Assembly (NCBI GenBank): GCA_040779335.1
Contig: JBFONV010000001.1
Location: forward strand, 930,001-994,000
Length of the DNA: 64,000 nucleotides
From: JBFONV01 sp040779335
GTDB taxonomy: Bacteria; Pseudomonadota; Gammaproteobacteria; Enterobacterales; Alteromonadaceae
Reading direction: 5' to 3'
The notes under the pieces are model-generated. The model was not told where the DNA came from. It saw only the letters and a program-made list of their open reading frames with translations, and did not search any database. The first letter of the stretch is position 1; every line of letters starts with the position of its first letter. A program made the position numbers and the translations under genes. Below, in pieces: positions 26,533-35,477 of this stretch.

Positions 26533-26587
26533 GATGCTTTGTCCTATAAAGTAAAAAGTTAGTAGTAAATTTTTAAATGCTTAAACG

Positions 26588-26624
26588 TAAAAAACCCCGA
26601 GAGAGTTGAGCTCTTTCGGGGTTT
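26588..26624 (-). terminator. his operon attenuator hairpin
   Basis: On the minus strand, AAACCCCGAAAGAG pairs with CTCTCTCGGGGTTT (one G-T pair) around CTCAA, followed by six T's. It lies about 70 bp after the leader peptide stop and before hisG. It is the classical attenuation terminator; the sequence between (GGTTTATTCGCTGAGTGGC, CATTCAGG) can form competing stems. Confidence 0.93.
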
Positions 26625-26695
26625 AAAAACTTCTTATTTATGTTTTAAATTACCACTGAAAGGCCCATAGCCACTCAGCGAATAAACCTGAATGA

Positions 26696-26743
26696 CTAAT
26701 CCGTATGATGATGGTGATGGAAAGTGAGCAGGTTTAAAATCAT
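26696..26743 (-). CDS. hisL: his operon leader peptide
   Basis: A 15-codon ORF reading MILNLLTFHHHHHTD with five consecutive His codons (CAT CAC CAT CAT CAT). The ATG is at 26743, with AGAG about 7 bp upstream as a ribosome binding site, and the stop is TAG at 26696-26698. In enterobacteria a His-rich leader senses charged tRNA-His: ribosome stalling at the His run favours the antiterminator and lets the operon be transcribed. Location, His run and the downstream intrinsic terminator all fit. It is one of the shorter versions (E. coli has seven His codons in a row). Confidence 0.95.
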   Translation of the reverse strand: MILNLLTFHHHHHTD

Positions 26744-26984
26744 AATAATCTCTATTGAAAATGTATTTGTTTACAAATGTTGACAGTTAAATTGTCTGTA
26801 TTTGCTTAATTGCTATTTACATTAATGCTAAAATTAACGTAGGGCAAGCATTAAATTGTCAACCGTTATGAATTTATTGTCTAAGTTATTAAAGTTTGAC
26901 GCATCAATTCCGATAGCATGGTTGTAGTTAACAGCTTAGTAACAAATACTTACTTGTAAATATTTGATGAGGAACTGAAAAAAC
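26744..26984. promoter_or_regulatory. Divergent promoter region, his operon and yoaA-side genes
   Basis: An AT-rich 241-bp region between divergent transcripts. TTGACA occurs on both strands (plus strand near 26784; minus strand as TTGTCAA at about 26857-26863), each a possible -35. The related segments TTAAATTGTC (plus, around 26788) and ATTAAATTGTCAA (around 26851) resemble each other. I cannot assign -10 boxes with confidence. Confidence 0.35.
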
Positions 26985-27278
26985 ATGGATATTTTTACGA
27001 CACAGTTAACACGCGTCGTGCAAACGCCGATCAAGCCAGCGAGCCTAAAAGTTAAGGCGTTGCTAAAGGAAGCGCGTATCGGAAAGTTAAAAGCAGATCA
27101 TGACCATCTGGAAAATCATGAGTATTATTATCTAAAAAAAGATCAACAATCACAGCAACACGCTTCTTCGGACAACCCACAAGCCTTTGAGCAAGACGCT
27201 GACGAAGATAATCCCAATGACGAAGTCGCATTAGATGAAAACGGTGATCCGATCCACCATTTAGATATTTTTGTCTAA
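26985..27278 (+). CDS. Small acidic protein of unknown function
   Basis: 97 residues, no signal peptide or membrane segment. The first half is basic and helical (PIKPASLKVKALLKEARIGKLK); the second half is polar and acidic (QDADEDNPNDEVALDENGD) and ends in HHLDIFV. GAGGAACTG gives a good ribosome binding site. It ends 74 bp before yoaA, in the same direction, so they may be cotranscribed. I recognise no domain. The ORF has normal codon use for the window, which supports it being real. Confidence 0.75.
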   Translation: MDIFTTQLTRVVQTPIKPASLKVKALLKEARIGKLKADHDHLENHEYYYLKKDQQSQQHASSDNPQAFEQDADEDNPNDEVALDENGDPIHHLDIFV

Positions 27279-27352
27279 ATTAACGATTAATTGCAGCTAT
27301 ATCGATTCATTCGCGATTATAATAGCGCTAAATACTATATTCTTCAGTACTC

Positions 27353-29284
27353 ATGACATCGGTAGAGCAGGCATTTTCTCAATCAGGCTTATTAGCTAAA
27401 GCCGTTCAAGGATACTCTCCACGACAAGCTCAAATAGACATGGCAAATGAAGTTGCCAAAGCTATTGAGCAGCAGTCGTGCCTGATCGTCGAAGCAGGTA
27501 CCGGGACCGGTAAGACCTTTGCCTATTTGATCCCCGCTTTATTAGCAAATACCGCAGACGAGCCTAAAAAAATCATTGTTTCAACAGGAACAAAAAATCT
27601 CCAAGAACAACTCTTTCATAAAGATATTCCGCTTATTCGTAAAGCGCTTGCCACTAATGCACAAATCGCCTTATTAAAAGGACGAGCTAATTACCTTTGT
27701 AATTACCGATTAGAACAATATCAACAAACACGTGGCCAACTAGACGCTCAAGCATTGGCTGATTTCGTTAACGTGCAGAAATGGTCAACCAGCACAACCA
27801 GTGGTGACATAGGGGAATTAGTGAATGTCGCTGAAGACTCCAGTGTTTTTCCTTATATCACTAGTACACTCGATAATTGTTTAGCAAAAGACTGTCCCAA
27901 TTTTAAAGAATGCTATTTAGTCAAAGCGCGAGAAAAAGCGATTGAAGCAGAAGTGGTGATTGTTAATCATCATTTGTTTTTTGCCGATATGGCGCTTAAG
28001 GATACCGGGTTTGGTGAATTAATTCCTAAATCGGATGTGGTGATTTTTGATGAGGCCCATCAGATAGCGGACATTGCCAGCGAGTACTTTGGTGAAGCGT
28101 TTTCAACACGTCAGTTAGTTGATTTGTGCACCGATGTCCAACAAGTGTATAGAACCAGTTTGACCGATGTAAAGCAACTGGGCAAAGCAGCGGAGAAACT
28201 ACTAAAAACTTGCCAAGAGTTTAGGTTGTTGTTTAACCATGATCCTGAAAGAGGCAATTGGCGAGAAAAGAGTAAACAGCCGCGGTTGTCTTCGGCATTT
28301 TCGTCGATAAAAACCGACCTTGATTTTCTGTATCAAGTGATTAAATTATGTGTTTCCAGAAATGAAGCAATAGACAACTGCTTCGATCGTGCGGTTAATT
28401 TGTTGTCAAAATACGAAATTATGGCAAATGTTGACGCGATGGGGATCAGCTTTTGGTATGAAACTACGCCAAGACATGTGGTGTTACATAAAACCCCCTT
28501 AAGCGTTGCGGATAAGTTTAGTGACTATATCGCTCAATCAAATGCTGGCTGGATTTTTACTTCGGCAACTCTAGCGGTTGATGAAAAATTTCACCATTTT
28601 GCTCAGCAACTAGGCATTGAGAACGCAGCTCAGTTAATGCTGGATAGCCCTTTTGATTATCAACATCAATCGCAGCTTGTAGTGCCGCGCTATTTACCTG
28701 AAACCCATGATAAAGGCAGGGCACGTGCCTTAGTAGATATTGCTAAACCGCTTATTAAAGCAAGCGGAGGAGCATGCTTTATGTTATTTACCAGCTATCG
28801 TATGATGCATCAGGTAGCAGAACTACTAAGTGAAGAGATAGACAATCCTTTGCTGGTGCAGGGGCAAATGGGCAAACGTAAATTGTTGGCCGAATTTGTT
28901 GAGCAACAAGACGCAGTGCTTTTGGCTACCGCCTCTTTTTGGGAAGGTGTCGATGTTAGAGGCGACAAGCTCACTTGTGTTATTATTGACAAACTCCCGT
29001 TTGCATCACCTGACGATCCGCTATTACAAGCGCGTAGCGAAGATATAAAACGCCAGGGCGGAGAACCTTTTAGTGAAATACAATTGCCGCAGGCCGTTAT
29101 TGCTTTAAAACAGGGGGTTGGCCGTTTGATCCGCGATGTCAGTGATAATGGCGTACTGGTTATATGTGATAATCGTTTGGTCAATAAACCTTACGGAAAG
29201 GTATTTTTGAAAAGTTTACCCCCGATGCAACGCAGTCGGGATGTTGAGCAAGCGGCGCAGTTTCTTGCCGAGATAAACACCTAA
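27353..29284 (+). CDS. yoaA: DinG-family ATP-dependent DNA helicase YoaA
   Basis: 643 residues, an XPD-like 5'-3' helicase. Walker A is GTGTGKT (residues 49-55), Walker B is the DEAH box in VVIFDEAHQIADIA, and the iron-sulfur cluster Cys are in LCNYR and NCLAKDCPNFKECYLV. C-terminal helicase motifs (ATASFWEGVDVRGD, QGVGRLIRDVSDNG) are intact. In E. coli YoaA works with HolC in DNA repair. The order yoaA-tsaB is the enterobacterial one, which separates it from DinG itself. It is followed by tsaB 39 bp away. Confidence 0.93.
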   Translation: MTSVEQAFSQSGLLAKAVQGYSPRQAQIDMANEVAKAIEQQSCLIVEAGTGTGKTFAYLIPALLANTADEPKKIIVSTGTKNLQEQLFHKDIPLIRKALATNAQIALLKGRANYLCNYRLEQYQQTRGQLDAQALADFVNVQKWSTSTTSGDIGELVNVAEDSSVFPYITSTLDNCLAKDCPNFKECYLVKAREKAIEAEVVIVNHHLFFADMALKDTGFGELIPKSDVVIFDEAHQIADIASEYFGEAFSTRQLVDLCTDVQQVYRTSLTDVKQLGKAAEKLLKTCQEFRLLFNHDPERGNWREKSKQPRLSSAFSSIKTDLDFLYQVIKLCVSRNEAIDNCFDRAVNLLSKYEIMANVDAMGISFWYETTPRHVVLHKTPLSVADKFSDYIAQSNAGWIFTSATLAVDEKFHHFAQQLGIENAAQLMLDSPFDYQHQSQLVVPRYLPETHDKGRARALVDIAKPLIKASGGACFMLFTSYRMMHQVAELLSEEIDNPLLVQGQMGKRKLLAEFVEQQDAVLLATASFWEGVDVRGDKLTCVIIDKLPFASPDDPLLQARSEDIKRQGGEPFSEIQLPQAVIALKQGVGRLIRDVSDNGVLVICDNRLVNKPYGKVFLKSLPPMQRSRDVEQAAQFLAEINT

Positions 29285-29323
29285 TAACCGTTTAACTTAT
29301 AGAATAAATTAGAGAGAACAAGT

Positions 29324-30016
29324 TTGAATTATTTGGCTTTAGACGCATCAACCGAAGCATGCTCCGTTGCATTAATTTATGATAATAAAATTTATAGTCG
29401 TTATGAATTTAGTCCACAGTCCCATAGTTTGTTGTTGCTACCTATGGTGGATAGCGTGCTAACAGAGGCCAATTGTAAATTGCAGCAACTCGATGGATTG
29501 ATCTTTGGCCAAGGACCGGGAAGCTTTACTGGTGTTCGTATTGGCGTTGGTGTTGCTCAAGGACTGGCTTTTTCTGCAAACTTGAAAGTCGTAGGGGTTT
29601 CTACCTTGCAAGCCATGGCTCAACGCGCATATGCATTGCATCAACAAACAAAAGTGATCGCCGCCATTGATGCTCGCATGTCTGAAATTTATACCGGATT
29701 ATATCAACTTGACGCCACAAACATTATGCAGCCTGTGCAAGCTGAAGTAGTAATACCGCCTGCTGCTGCAGTTAAGCATTATCATAATGTTAAAGATGCC
29801 TGCGGAGTTGGGACTGGCTGGGATGCATATAGTGAACATTTATCATCACTAAAAACCAACCTTGGCAGCCCCGAGATTTTATTTCCTCATGCAGAAAATA
29901 TGCTGACAATTGGTCAAGCGAAGTTTACTAATGGCTTAGGAGTATCAGCAGAACTAGCGCAACCTGTATATGTTAGAGATACTGTATCTTGGAAAAAACT
30001 TCCAGGGCGCGAATAA
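29324..30016 (+). CDS. tsaB: tRNA t6A synthesis protein TsaB
   Basis: 230 residues, about the E. coli length (231). The ASKHA fold start LALDASTEACSVALI and the block GLIFGQGPGSFTGVRIGVGVAQGLAF are diagnostic. It starts at TTG (29324) with AGAGAGA upstream. TsaB scaffolds TsaD and TsaE in making threonylcarbamoyl-adenosine at position 37 of ANN-decoding tRNAs, and is essential in most bacteria. It follows yoaA by 39 bp and is probably cotranscribed. Confidence 0.95.
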   Translation: MNYLALDASTEACSVALIYDNKIYSRYEFSPQSHSLLLLPMVDSVLTEANCKLQQLDGLIFGQGPGSFTGVRIGVGVAQGLAFSANLKVVGVSTLQAMAQRAYALHQQTKVIAAIDARMSEIYTGLYQLDATNIMQPVQAEVVIPPAAAVKHYHNVKDACGVGTGWDAYSEHLSSLKTNLGSPEILFPHAENMLTIGQAKFTNGLGVSAELAQPVYVRDTVSWKKLPGRE

Positions 30017-30134
30017 GCACCATTATTATTAAATTAATGAGTATCGCTGGCGATGGCATGCCGTTCTTAAAGAATATTTAAAGTATTTTCGGTAAATGTT
30101 TTGAGCTTTTATCAATCTTTGTTAAATTAATATC

Positions 30135-30473
30135 ATGCAAGTTAATAATTCAACCACTATTAGCCAAACGATCGGTGACCTTAATACGCAACGCTTGACC
30201 AGTGATCAAGAAACGAGAGCGCGTGCGGTTAGGCCTAAAGATGAGCAAACTACAGCCCGTCCAGAGCGTTTAGATATTGATAAAAACGTACTTGCTCAGG
30301 TTGAACAACAACAAAGTTTAAAAGCAACGCCTCCAAATTATCAAGCCGCTAGTACTGGTTATGATCAGCCCTCTCGTCAAAATCAGACTGCGGTGGCTGC
30401 CTATCAATCGGTTGATAACCAAATTCAGCGTGAACAGCTTAAAAGCACCTTTGGAGTAGATTTGTTTGCTTAA
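30135..30473 (+). CDS. Small polar protein of unknown function
   Basis: 112 residues, Gln/Thr/Asn-rich and apparently unstructured until the end, where a conserved-looking stretch occurs (RQNQTAVAAYQSVDNQI, then REQLKSTFGVDLFA). I recall similar C-terminal ends in small Alteromonadales proteins of unknown role. No signal peptide. Its 3' end overlaps the start of the M50-like gene by 8 bp, and GGAGT at 30452-30456 inside it is the ribosome binding site for that gene, so the two are translationally coupled. Confidence 0.75.
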   Translation: MQVNNSTTISQTIGDLNTQRLTSDQETRARAVRPKDEQTTARPERLDIDKNVLAQVEQQQSLKATPPNYQAASTGYDQPSRQNQTAVAAYQSVDNQIQREQLKSTFGVDLFA

Positions 30474-31134
30474 ACTGCAAACTAACACTTCGGCACATAA
30501 ACCCTTCAGACACTCTTTTTGGTTGTTTTTGCTGGTGGCTATCATCGCAATGCAACTACCGTTCGTTTCCATTCCTTTTAAATGGCTAGAAAGTTTTTTT
30601 CATGAAATTAGTCATGGTTTTGCTGCAATATTAACGGGTGGAAAAATACTACAAATAGAGCTTTTTCCTAATGGTGCAGGTCTTTGTACAACAAGAGGCG
30701 GAAGTCGTTTTATTGTCAGTTTTATGGGCTATAGTGGCGCGATAGTGTGGGGAAGTATTATTTATATGATGGCGTTGAGCCATCAACGGGTTAGTCAAAT
30801 ATTTTCAGTACTACTGATCATATTATTATCGTGCACGCTACTTTTGTGGGTGAGGGATGTGCTGACATTCTTGATCGTTATCATTTTGTTGGCATTATTT
30901 ATTGTTAAGCTCAAAATGAGTAATTTACAATCTTTACAAATGATATTGAGATTTACCGGACTGATGGTTTTGCTTAACAGTTTAATGAGTCCATTTTATT
31001 TGATTGACGGTCGCAACATTGGTGATGGGAACACACTGGCTGCTTTAACGGGTATTCCTGAAATTTTTTGGGTTATTATTTGGTTTTCTTTAGGAATAAG
31101 TGCAAGCTATTTTTTAGCGAAAAAGACCCCGTAA
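30466..31134 (+). CDS. M50B-like membrane metallopeptidase
   Basis: 222 residues with five or six membrane segments. The zinc motif HExxH is FHEISHG (His46, Glu47, His50) at the end of the first hydrophobic region, and a second motif LIDG near residue 183 matches the Asp-Gly part of M50B peptidases. Start is TTG at 30466, overlapping the previous gene's stop, with GGAGT 9 bp upstream. Such proteins are annotated M50 family metallopeptidase; a substrate cannot be inferred. It sits between tsaB and the slp gene, where enterobacteria have nothing comparable. Confidence 0.8.
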   Translation: MLKLQTNTSAHKPFRHSFWLFLLVAIIAMQLPFVSIPFKWLESFFHEISHGFAAILTGGKILQIELFPNGAGLCTTRGGSRFIVSFMGYSGAIVWGSIIYMMALSHQRVSQIFSVLLIILLSCTLLLWVRDVLTFLIVIILLALFIVKLKMSNLQSLQMILRFTGLMVLLNSLMSPFYLIDGRNIGDGNTLAALTGIPEIFWVIIWFSLGISASYFLAKKTP

Positions 31135-31185
31135 TTGTATGATTAATTGGCCGTTATACGCTATATGACAGAGGTGAAATATATT

Positions 31186-31788
31186 ATGAACAAGCTAATC
31201 GTGATAGTGACAGCAGCGCTGGCTTTGTCAGCTTGCTCGTCTGTACCAGAAAAACTTAGGGCAACCGATAACCAACCCTTGATTAGTTTTGAGGAGGTAA
31301 AGGGGCAGGTCAATGCCAATATTGGCTTAAGTGCTCGTTGGGGGGGAGTGATCGCAAAGGTTGAAAATTTGCCTGAAAAAACCATGATCGAGGTGGTTAA
31401 TCTTGAATTGACAGCTTCAACGCGGCCCAAACCCAGCCAAGAAACCTTGGGGCGTTTTCGCATCTATTACTCAGGTCTATTAGACCCTGTTATTTATAAA
31501 CAAGGGAAAACCATAACGGCTATTGGTATTATTACCGAGTCAGAGCAGGGGAAAATTGGTGAGCATGACTATCAATTTCCAGTTCTTAATGCCGATAATG
31601 TTTATTTGTGGAAAGACATAAAGCGCGTAGACGTTAACGTTAATCACTCACCATTTTGGTATACACCTTTTTTCCACCCTTATTATAATCCTTATCATCA
31701 CAGAACAACGGTAGTGATCAAAGATCCCAGTGCCAATAAACCACGCATTAACGTGCCCAAAGATAATCAGTCGCGTAACAAAAAGTAA
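31186..31788 (+). CDS. Slp/YeaY-family outer membrane lipoprotein
   Basis: 200 residues from the ATG at 31186 (AGAGGTG about 9 bp upstream; an in-frame TTG at 31147 gives a less likely start). Lipobox ALSAC, then the Slp domain (ISFEEVKGQVNANIGLSARWGGVIA, LGRFRIYYSGLLDPVIYKQG, ITAIGIITESEQGKIGEHDY). The tail is His/Tyr/Pro-rich (PFFHPYYNPYHHR). Slp proteins are starvation or stationary-phase outer membrane lipoproteins of unclear function. In E. coli yeaY lies between fadD and tsaB, the same place as here, so this is probably the YeaY orthologue. Confidence 0.9.
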   Translation: MNKLIVIVTAALALSACSSVPEKLRATDNQPLISFEEVKGQVNANIGLSARWGGVIAKVENLPEKTMIEVVNLELTASTRPKPSQETLGRFRIYYSGLLDPVIYKQGKTITAIGIITESEQGKIGEHDYQFPVLNADNVYLWKDIKRVDVNVNHSPFWYTPFFHPYYNPYHHRTTVVIKDPSANKPRINVPKDNQSRNKK

Positions 31789-31818
31789 TCGCACTTTAGT
31801 GAAGGGAAGTAACACAAT

Positions 31819-32673
31819 ATGCAGCATATCGAAGAAATTTGTTATGATTTGGGGGATCAGTTATTACACGGATTGATCACAGGGAATGATAGCGATAACT
31901 TAGTGTTATGCCTGCATGGATGGCTAGATAATGCCGCGAGTTTTTTGCCTTTGATGCCGTATTTGGATGAACATCGTGTATTAGCAATTGACTGGCCTGG
32001 TCATGGCTTTTCGTCGCATCGCAGTGAAGACGCTCATTATCACTTTATTGATTGGGTATATGATTTGTTAAAACTTTTTGAGCTTAATCAATGGCAAAAT
32101 ATTGATATTGTTGCTCATTCTATGGGGGGGATGGTGGCGTCTGCATTTGCAGCGGCTTTTCCTGAAAAAGTAAAGTCATTAACTTTGATTGACTCAATTG
32201 GATTTATTAGTGCCAAAGCGGAGCAAACCACTGAGCAGTTAAGAGAAGGTATGCTAAGTCGTCTCAAAGGCATGAATAAAAAGAAAAATTTTCACGCGAC
32301 GCCAGAATCTGCGATCAATGCTAGAATGCAAGTATCTGATCTTCGTTATCAAGATGCCGAGCATATTGTTAAACGCGGTATAGTAAAACAGGCCGCTGGG
32401 TATATTTGGCGTTCAGATAGTCGATTACGCGCTACCTCACCATATAGGCTAACGCTTTCCCAAGCTGAGCAATTTATTCGTGATATTGATGCGCCTGTGC
32501 AATTGATACATGGAGACAAGGGCATGAATATGGTGTCATCGGGTATAAAGCATTTTGGACCTTTGTTTGAGCAGTTTGAGACATACGAGCTTGTCGGTGG
32601 TCATCACGTCCATATGGAGCAAGCAGAGCAAACCTCAGTATTGATTAAAGCGTTTATTTGTACTAATAAATAA
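31819..32673 (+). CDS. Alpha/beta hydrolase
   Basis: 284 residues, cytosolic. Oxyanion HGWLDNAASF, nucleophile elbow AHSMGGMV (Ser about residue 100), and catalytic His in VGGHHVHME near the end; the acid is probably the Asp in IHGDKG. It belongs to the broad hydrolase/serine esterase group found just upstream of fadD in Vibrio and Shewanella. It lies 30 bp after the slp gene. The substrate is unknown; an ester or thioester linked to fatty acid metabolism would fit the neighbourhood. Confidence 0.87.
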   Translation: MQHIEEICYDLGDQLLHGLITGNDSDNLVLCLHGWLDNAASFLPLMPYLDEHRVLAIDWPGHGFSSHRSEDAHYHFIDWVYDLLKLFELNQWQNIDIVAHSMGGMVASAFAAAFPEKVKSLTLIDSIGFISAKAEQTTEQLREGMLSRLKGMNKKKNFHATPESAINARMQVSDLRYQDAEHIVKRGIVKQAAGYIWRSDSRLRATSPYRLTLSQAEQFIRDIDAPVQLIHGDKGMNMVSSGIKHFGPLFEQFETYELVGGHHVHMEQAEQTSVLIKAFICTNK

Positions 32674-32754
32674 GTATTACAGGCAAGCACTAGGTTTTTT
32701 CTTGGAAATATGAAATTATGCTGGACTTTTATGTAAACAATCGATTAAAACATC

Positions 32755-32777
32755 TGTTTAAATTTAATGTTTGAACA
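32755..32777. promoter_or_regulatory. Palindromic site upstream of fadD, possible fatty-acid regulator operator
   Basis: TGTTTAAA and TTTGAACA are 8-bp arms (one G-T mismatch) around a 7-bp spacer, 80 bp before the fadD start. Position and form fit an operator of a TetR-type fatty acid regulator such as PsrA, but the match to a known consensus is from memory only. Confidence 0.35.
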
Positions 32778-32856
32778 TTGTGGCTCAATCATATTGTATG
32801 ATGAAATTAAAATAATAATGAGTGACAAATAATGATTAAAGTAGAGGAGATAAATT

Positions 32857-34512
32857 GTGGATAGAGTCTGGCTTGAGAAAAGTTATCCTCCAGAAGTACC
32901 GTTTGAAATAAATCCTGATAAATATGCCTCGTTAGTTGATATGTTTAACAAGTATGCCGGTATTTATGCTGACAGAACTGCGTTTATAAATATGGGCGCT
33001 GAAATTAGTTATCGGGAACTGGAGAATCAAGCTAAAGCTTTTGCCGCCTATCTTCAACATGAGCTTGGATTAGTTAAGGGCGACAGATTTGCCATTATGG
33101 TACCTAATACTTTGCAATATCCTATTGCTTTGTTTGGTGCATTGCTTGCTGGTTTAGTTGTGGTTAATGTTAATCCTCTTTATACCGCTCGTGAATTAGA
33201 ACATCAGCTTAAAGATTCTGGCGCAAAAGCCATGTTGGTTATTGAAAACTTCGGTCAAACTTTAGAAGAAGTTATTGATCGTACGCCGGTTGAACATGTT
33301 ATTTTAACGTCTTTAGGTGACCGCTTAGGGATGGTAAAAGGGGGGATAGTTAACTTTGCGGTGAAGTATGTTAAGAAGTTAGTTCCTAAATTTAAACTCG
33401 CCGATGCGATACGCTTTAATACAGTGTTATCAAAAGGTGAAAATTTACCTTATACCCCAGTGCTACTTGAAGGTGAAGATTTAGCCTTTTTACAATACAC
33501 CGGTGGTACCACAGGGGTCTCTAAAGGAGCAATGCTCACCCATCGCAATATGGTGGCCAATCTTGAACAAGCTAAAGCGGCGATTAAACCTCTATTAGAA
33601 GAAGGAAAGGAATTAGTTGTTACTGCCTTACCGCTTTATCATATTTTTGCTCTTACTGCGAATTGCCTGACCTTTATTACATTAGGTGGCACCAATTTAT
33701 TGATCACTAATCCACGTGATATGCCAAGCTTTGTGAAAGAATTATCTAAATATCCGTTTACCGCGATTACCGGTGTTAATACGTTATTTAATGGTTTGTT
33801 ACATACGCATGGTTTTAAAGATTTAGACTTTAGCCATTTAAAAATGTCGTTAGGTGGTGGGATGGCTGTACAACGACCTGTTGCAGAGCGCTGGCAGAAA
33901 GTGACTTCTACGCGTTTGTTAGAGGGATACGGTTTAACAGAATGTTCACCTATGGTGACTTTGAGTCCTTATAACTTAGAGGCCTATGATGGCAGTATTG
34001 GTATTCCTGCATCGTCAACCGATATTCGCATAGTAAAAGACGATGGTAGCGAAGCCGAAATTGGTGAAGCTGGCGAAATGTGGGTTAAAGGTCCACAGGT
34101 AATGAAAGGCTATTACAATCGTCCTGATGAAACGGCGGAGATCCTAAAGGATGGTTGGTTAGCAACAGGTGATGTTGCCAGTATGGATGAACGAGGTTTT
34201 TTCAGAATAGTTGATCGTAAAAAAGACATGATCATTGTTTCTGGTTTTAATGTCTTTCCAAATGAAATTGAAGAAGTGCTGATGATGCACGACGGGGTGC
34301 TTGAAGCTGCTGCTGTAGGTGTTCCTAATGATATTTGTGGGGAAATCGTTAAAGTATTTGTCGTTTTAAAAGATCCTAAAATCACCGAAGAAGATATCAT
34401 AAAGCATTGTCGTAAAAATCTAACCAATTATAAAATCCCTAAATTAGTTGAGTTTAGGGATGAGCTCCCTAAAACCAATGTTGGCAAAATTTTAAGACGG
34501 GAACTACGTTAG
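32857..34512 (+). CDS. fadD: Long-chain acyl-CoA synthetase
   Basis: 551 residues. The adenylation signatures are complete: the P-loop YTGGTTGVSKGAMLTH, LLEGYGLTECSP, GWLATGDVASMDERGFFRIVDRKKDMIIVSGFNVFPNEIEE and the final catalytic Lys in KTNVGKILRREL. GTG start at 32857 with AGGAGA 9 bp upstream. It activates imported long-chain fatty acids at the inner membrane for beta-oxidation. It may act with the VolA-like lipase two genes downstream, which would release fatty acids from lipids. In E. coli fadD has the same neighbours (yeaY, tsaB, yoaA). Confidence 0.97.
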   Translation: MDRVWLEKSYPPEVPFEINPDKYASLVDMFNKYAGIYADRTAFINMGAEISYRELENQAKAFAAYLQHELGLVKGDRFAIMVPNTLQYPIALFGALLAGLVVVNVNPLYTARELEHQLKDSGAKAMLVIENFGQTLEEVIDRTPVEHVILTSLGDRLGMVKGGIVNFAVKYVKKLVPKFKLADAIRFNTVLSKGENLPYTPVLLEGEDLAFLQYTGGTTGVSKGAMLTHRNMVANLEQAKAAIKPLLEEGKELVVTALPLYHIFALTANCLTFITLGGTNLLITNPRDMPSFVKELSKYPFTAITGVNTLFNGLLHTHGFKDLDFSHLKMSLGGGMAVQRPVAERWQKVTSTRLLEGYGLTECSPMVTLSPYNLEAYDGSIGIPASSTDIRIVKDDGSEAEIGEAGEMWVKGPQVMKGYYNRPDETAEILKDGWLATGDVASMDERGFFRIVDRKKDMIIVSGFNVFPNEIEEVLMMHDGVLEAAAVGVPNDICGEIVKVFVVLKDPKITEEDIIKHCRKNLTNYKIPKLVEFRDELPKTNVGKILRRELR

Positions 34513-34526
34513 TTAAAGTGATATAG

Positions 34527-34551
34527 AAAAGCCGACATATTGTCGGCTTTT
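34527..34551. terminator. Bidirectional terminator between fadD and yciK
   Basis: Perfect 11-bp stem AAAAGCCGACA/TGTCGGCTTTT with a 3-nt loop; T runs on both strands serve the two convergent genes. Confidence 0.93.
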
Positions 34552-34588
34552 CTGTAGCTACTATATTCACATAGCAATTTACCGCGTT

Positions 34589-35326
34589 TTATTGAGCATT
34601 CAAAGTTTTGCCATTACATGACAAACTGTCATCACTCATCAAATACACGTACAAAGGCATAATATCTTCAGGAGTTGCTATATTGCTTTTATTTTCAGCA
34701 GGGTAGGCACGGGCGCGCATACTCGTATTGGTTGCACCAGGATTTATTGCATTAGTGCGTAGCGTAGACTCTTGATATTCATCAGCAATGACTTGCATCA
34801 TGCCCTCTGTGGCAAATTTAGAGATACTGTATGCCCCCCAAAACGCACGACCTTTGCTGCCGACACCTGAGGACGTGAATACCATAGAAGCGTGCTTGGC
34901 CTTTAGCAATACCGGTATCAAGGCTTGTGCCATTAAATAATGAGAAGTAACGTTAACCTGCATTACATCATTCCAGATTTGTTCATGTATCTGAGTAAAT
35001 GGGTTTAATTCGCCCAGCATAGAGGCATTAAATAATACTCCATCTAGATGGCCAAATTGCTCGGCAATTGTCGCAGACATATCAATATAATTTTGCTTGC
35101 TGGCACCTTTTAAGTCTAACGGGATGATCGCTGGTTCGTTTGCTCCAAGTGCGATAATTTCGTCGTAAACTTGTTCAAGCTTTTTAACCGTTTTCCCTAG
35201 TAATATAACTGTAGCGCCTAACTGCGCATAGGTGAGGGCTGCTTGACGGCCAATGCCATCGCCTGCACCGGTAATTAAAATAGTTTTATTGGCAAGGCAA
35301 TTTTGTTTAATTTGATAGTCGAACAT
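34589..35326 (-). CDS. yciK: YciK-like short-chain dehydrogenase/reductase
   Basis: 245 residues, classical SDR: the NAD(P) site TGAGDGIGRQAALTYAQLG, the NAG-like FNASML, catalytic Ser in VFTSSGVG and YSISKFA (Tyr-x-x-x-Lys). The sequence start and the GATVILLGK segment closely follow E. coli YciK, whose substrate is not known. In E. coli yciK lies by sohB; here the two are separated by the lipase gene. It is divergent from the lipase gene across a 260-bp region containing a FadR-like site. Confidence 0.9.
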   Translation of the reverse strand: MFDYQIKQNCLANKTILITGAGDGIGRQAALTYAQLGATVILLGKTVKKLEQVYDEIIALGANEPAIIPLDLKGASKQNYIDMSATIAEQFGHLDGVLFNASMLGELNPFTQIHEQIWNDVMQVNVTSHYLMAQALIPVLLKAKHASMVFTSSGVGSKGRAFWGAYSISKFATEGMMQVIADEYQESTLRTNAINPGATNTSMRARAYPAENKSNIATPEDIMPLYVYLMSDDSLSCNGKTLNAQ

Positions 35327-35477
35327 AGTACATCTTTAGTCATTTTAACGTGGCGCAATTCTACTCTTTGACAACAGTGCTGACGAGTGAAATATCTAGA
35401 ATAAAGTCCTAAAATAGACAAAATAGTGAATATTTCAAAAAAACAGCTAGCACATTGCCAGTTCTTGGGTTAAGTTT

